Below are positions 60,060 through 64,000 of a stretch of DNA of 64,000 nucleotides, in pieces (position 1 is the first letter of the stretch; the number at the start of each line of letters is the position of its first letter). This DNA is from Neurospora intermedia (Eukaryota; Ascomycota; Sordariomycetes; Sordariales; Sordariaceae). The notes under the pieces are model-generated. The model saw only the letters and a list, made by a program, of their open reading frames with translations, had not been told where the DNA came from and searched no databases. A program made the translations under genes and the position numbers. The stretch lies in NCBI GenBank assembly GCA_037102815.1, contig BTPP01000008.1, positions 2,604,001-2,668,000 on the forward strand. The letters are read 5' to 3'.

Positions 60060-63000
60060 AATATACCGCTTTAATTAATAGTAGGTATTCAATACTCATT
60101 TTTATCGATTGTAGTTTTACTATTTACTATACTATTCCGTTACTAAAACTTCCTAAGTTAAAGGCCTTATACTTGGCCGACGGTATAGTTAAGGATTTTA
60201 TTATTTATTATTATAAGGTCCATCTTCAAATCGGATATTATATTAAAATAATTATAATATTAATATACAATCTAATAGTAAATTACCCAGTAATTTTAAG
60301 TATACTATAATTCAAGCTTTATAACCCTTCAATTTCCTAGCCGGATAGTTCGGTTATATTTACGGAGATATACGCCGGCCGCTATTTACCTACCGATTTA
60401 TCCTTCTCCCTTCGTTAAATACCTAAAGTTTAGGACCCTACGAAACGTTACAAAGTATTATAGCGTATTATTACCCCCCCTACCCTAGTAGTAAAAGATA
60501 TATTCGAGGACGGGGAAAATAGATATACTTTAATAATTATTAAGGATTTCGACCTTAAGACTATTAGCCGTCTATTAACTACTTAATAAATAAGGCGTAC
60601 TATAAAGTAACGATTCGTATAATTAAAAGCCTATAAAGCGCGTCCTAGTACCCCGTTAATTACAGACCCCGCTCTTAAGGCTAGACCTACGGTCTACCGC
60701 CTCGTTACTAGTTAGTAGAAGTTTAACGCAGACTACTATATCCCTATTTATTGTACCTATTATTCGAATAATTTAATTAATTTAATAAATATTAAAGACC
60801 TAACGGTAGCTAATTTTAATTAGCTTTATAAAACGTACAAACTTCGAACTTTCTATACTTTATACGTAGAGATTAGTAAAATTATAGAGGAGGCTAGGGT
60901 AGAGGAGGAGGCCCGGGTTAAAGAGGTAAAGGAAGGCGTTTTAGAGCCTAAGGAGTAAGGAAATAATAAAGGTATTATTAATAGAGGGGTAGGGATAGGA
61001 ATAGGATAAATAGGTTACCTATTAATAAATGCGTTAACCGAAGAAATAATATAGGAGATTATAGCCGGTAATAGAGTTAAATATAAGAAGCTACTAAGTA
61101 GGCGCTTCCACCTCTAGATCGACGCTTACGCCGGTAAAGGATCTAAGGCTACTATTCGTACTACTAAAATCGCTAACGAAATTTACCTTAATAATAAGGT
61201 GGACGAAGATTCCTAATAATATAAAGAAGCTATTAAATTCGTTAAAATTACTAAAGAGAACGCCGCCAAATTTTATAAGAAGGCCGATAAACCCCTTAAG
61301 ACCGACGTATAAATTAAAAAAAAATTTCCTAGCTAATACTAGAAGTATATTAACGTTTTTAGGCCTAAAAAGGCTACGGTTATTCCCCCTTACCGTTTTT
61401 ACGACCTTAAGATCGAATTGAAGTTAGGCGAGTAAACGCTGTACACCCGATTTAGACCTTTTAACCCCGACGAGCTAAGCGTTATTAAAAAATAAATCGA
61501 CGATAATTTTAAGATTGGTTTTATCCGCTTATTTTAATTAGAGGCCGCCTTTTAGATCCTCCTTATAAAGAAACTAAGTAGCGGAATCCGAATTTATATA
61601 GATTATAGAAATATTAATAATATTATATTTAAGAGTAGATACCCCCTTCCTTTAATTAAAGAGACTTTCGATATTATTTATAGGGCTAGAATTTTTACTA
61701 AGCTCGATATTATCGCCGCCTTTAACTATATTCGTATAACCGAGGGGTATAAATGGTTAACGGCGTTCGTTACCCGTTTTAGGCTCTTTAAGTCCTTAGT
61801 TTACTTATTCGGTTTATAAAGCGCCTTAAGCGCTTTTTAAAACTATATTAATAATATCCTATACGATATCCTTAATATATATATAACTGCTTACTTTAAT
61901 AATATTCTAATCTTTTCTAATAATAAAATAGACTACGAGTATTATATTAACGACGTTTTAGAACGATTAGCTAAGGTAGGCCTATAGGTCGATATTAATA
62001 AATACGAATTTTATATTAAAAAAACTAAATACCTTAGGCTAATTATTACGCTTAATAGTATTAAAATAGACCTTAAAAAGATTAAGACTATTATTAATTA
62101 GTAGCCCCCTACTTCTAAAAAATTCTTATAAAGCTTCCTAGGTTTTACTAACTTCTACCGGCGTTTTATTAAAGGATTTTCAATTATAGCCGTACCTTTA
62201 TACAATCTTATAAAGTAGAATACCGAATAGGAATAAATTGTAGCTTAATAGTCCGTTTTCGAAATATTAAAAATAGCTTTTATTAGCAGATCTACCTTAT
62301 ATATCTACAATTAGTTTAAGAAGACCGTAGTCGAAACTAACGCTTCTAATTGGATTTTTAGAGGAATACTCTTTTAATATAGTAACGATAGAGTATTCTA
62401 CCCTGTAGCCTACTTTTTAACGAAGTATACCGCTACGGAATGTAATTATAATATTTATAATAAAGAGTTATTAATTATTATTAAGGTTCTAGAGGAATGG
62501 AGACTAGAGTTAGAGGGAATATAATAGCCGTTTAATATCGTTATAAATTATAAGAATTTAAAGACCTTTATTATAAATAAGTAATTAACCCCGCGTTATA
62601 TATAATAATTATAATTCTTATTCCGTTTTAATTTTTTAATCCGTTATACCCTAGGTTTAAAAAACCTTCGTCCTAACGCTTTGAGTAGGAAGTTTGAAGA
62701 TGTACCGTTGGATATAGATAACTATTATTTAAAAGTTAGGAACTGTAAGTTTATCGACCCCGTTTATTTCGAAGACGGTTATTTCGAAACCCTATTAATT
62801 GTAAGTATTAAGGAATTGGATATTGATGAAGAGGTTTTCTTACTAATACTAAATACCTTCGAAGAATTAGATAAATTTATAGATAATATTATCGAGGAGA
62901 ATTATACCTAATTTATATTAATATAGGAGGCGGTCGCCTACCTATACGATTCTAGCTAGTTAGAATAGCGCTCTTACGTTAGAAAGAAGTTAAAAGTAAT

Positions 63001-63481
63001 ATTCGTAGAGTATTTTACAATAGGAGGTAAAATATATTATAGGGGAAGAATATTTATTAATCCGGACGATATAGCTACCTACCTATAGCTAATTTACTGC
63101 GCTTATTCCTCGCTAACGGCGGGGTACTCCGACAAAAATAAAATTTGGGTATAAATAAACGAGTACTAGTACTAGGCCGGTATAGCGGAAGTTGTAAGGG
63201 CCTATTATAAGGGTTATTTAATTTATTTAAAAATTAAAGTATTACGAAGAGTTAAAGCTAATTACCTTAGACCGATATTAGCTACTTTCGTTCTTTAGAA
63301 GGATACTTCCGTCGATTATATTTCTCCCCTTCTAAAAAGTCTATACTTAGGCCAGAAGTTTAAATATATTACTATTATAATAGATTACTTAATTAAAATA
63401 TAGTATTATATCGCTATTGAGACTATAGAGGCCGAGGAGCTAACTAATTATTTTATTAATAGGATTTATATTCTATATAAC
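60060..63481 (+). pseudogene. pol relic of element C, truncated by element D
   Basis: Protease-like region (60.1-60.35 kb; LPKLKALYLADGIVKDF), reverse transcriptase with IRIYIDYRNINNI (near 61589) and GYKWLTAFVTRFRLF (near 61749), the catalytic YxDD mutated to YFNNILIFS (near 61893), RNase H ([20 protein letters not shown] near 62450), and integrase up to KYITIIIDYLIKI near 63364. The 76-codon open frame at 62681-62911 is the spacer between RNase H and integrase. Confidence 0.87.
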
Positions 63482-63705
63482 TGTCATGGCCCAGTCAGAC
63501 GGGTCATGCCTTGGCAGAGCACTGCACTGGAACATGCACCGCTCGAAAGCGATTAATATGATTGGCTGTAGATTAGATAAGGAAGAGTAGGCCACAGCGG
63601 GTCTAGTTCGAGAGTATATCTCCCAGCCCGACCTATGCGTACAATTCTTACTTTTTATTTTACTCTTTAATTGTAAATTCTATATTGAACGTTAATAACG
63701 CTACA
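63482..63705 (+). repeat. probable LTR of element D
   Basis: 224 bp, TG...CA ends (TGTCATGG ... GCTACA). The first 160 bases keep many CA and TG and look un-mutated. The 3' copy is outside the window, so the right boundary is a guess. Confidence 0.55.
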
Positions 63706-64000
63706 GCTATACCTCGCCCGTTACGTACTCTCATACTATTTACGACTTATCTCTCTCTACCGGGGATAGTATCAAATATCCTACTTAAAAGGAGAAAATC
63801 GAGATAAAAGCTACAATATAGCAACGTAGCGACTAACGATTAGAATTAACGACGGGGTAAAATAAAGACCGGATATTCAATATATCGCGGCCCCCCTATC
63901 TTTTTAATAGAAAAGAGATTTCTAAAGAGGAGTAGGAATAATTACCGACTAGATCGCCGATTACCGAATATTTTAAAGTTTTAAAGAACTATTTTACTAC
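63482..64000 (+). mobile_element. LTR retrotransposon D, left end only
   Basis: Inserted in the integrase relic of C. It starts with TGTCATGGCCCAGTCAGACG and continues into RIP-mutated internal sequence with stops to the window edge. The class is uncertain because no pol domain is visible. Confidence 0.65.

Larger units (their letters stand above)
57429..63481 (+). mobile_element. Gypsy-type LTR retrotransposon C, interrupted by element D
   Basis: A likely 5' LTR (57429-57716) is followed by a leader, gag and pol relics on the plus strand. The sequence breaks off in the integrase core at 63481, where element D starts; the 3' part and 3' LTR must lie beyond the window. Coding is RIP-degraded. 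Confidence 0.8.
34246..64000. other. RIP-mutated, heterochromatin-like block
   Basis: Composition changes abruptly at the transposon edge. Over long stretches CpA and TpG almost vanish, TpA is very common, CpG is kept, and coding relics carry TAA/TAG in place of Gln and Trp codons. This is the RIP pattern known from Neurospora. Exceptions that keep CA and TG are 51388-51590 (SINE-like), about 55150-55740, parts of 57430-57720 and 63482-63640. In Neurospora such DNA normally carries H3K9 methylation and cytosine methylation (inference here). Confidence 0.93.

Noticed and set aside
1-64000. CRISPR arrays, bacterial operons, riboswitches
   Set aside because: The sequence is fungal nuclear DNA; no regularly spaced repeats or prokaryotic gene organisation were seen.

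Overview
The window looks like nuclear DNA of a filamentous ascomycete, most likely a Sordariales fungus of the Neurospora type. Three things support this: short GT-AG introns with CTAAC/CTGAC-like branch sites, fungal gene families (Rtc1/Sea2, cactin, a forkhead factor, XLF, DUF7918), and about 30 kb of AT-rich DNA with the signature of repeat-induced point mutation (RIP). In that AT-rich DNA CpA/TpG is scarce, TpA is in excess, CpG is retained, and transposon reading frames are full of TAA/TAG stops. The species cannot be fixed from sequence reading alone.

Layout. 1-34.2 kb is normal-GC DNA with five well-supported genes. A WD40/RING-like Rtc1/Sea2 (WDR24) gene on the minus strand runs off the left edge. 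It is divergent from a three-exon cactin gene. A forkhead transcription factor follows at 9.2-11.2 kb. Then comes a 17-kb stretch (11.2-28.5 kb) with no convincing gene. It holds a 502-bp hAT-like MITE with an 8-bp target duplication, long T tracts, and a dense cluster of the octamer TACCTCTA/TAGAGGTA. An XLF/Nej1-type end-joining factor (minus) and a five-exon DUF7918 gene (plus) close the genic part.

34.2-64 kb is a transposon graveyard. A roughly 4.4-kb Tc1/mariner-like DNA transposon (inverted ends at 34179 and 55179) was split by an LTR retrotransposon called B here (36601-53202, TSD GAAGT). B's own 5' LTR was later split by a second Gypsy-type element, A (36679-44849, TSD GCTAT/GTTAT). 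A 217-bp GC-rich SINE-like insertion with a 13-bp target duplication sits inside B's integrase region and seems to have arrived after RIP. To the right lie a mixed, partly mutated stretch (55.2-57.4 kb), a third LTR element C (57429-63481), and a fourth, D, inserted in C's integrase and running off the right edge.

The genes do not form a pathway. Their products belong to nutrient signalling (SEACAT/GATOR2), splicing-linked functions (cactin), transcription, DNA double-strand-break repair (XLF) and an unknown nuclear-looking protein (DUF7918). The retroelement and transposase coding regions are dead relics.
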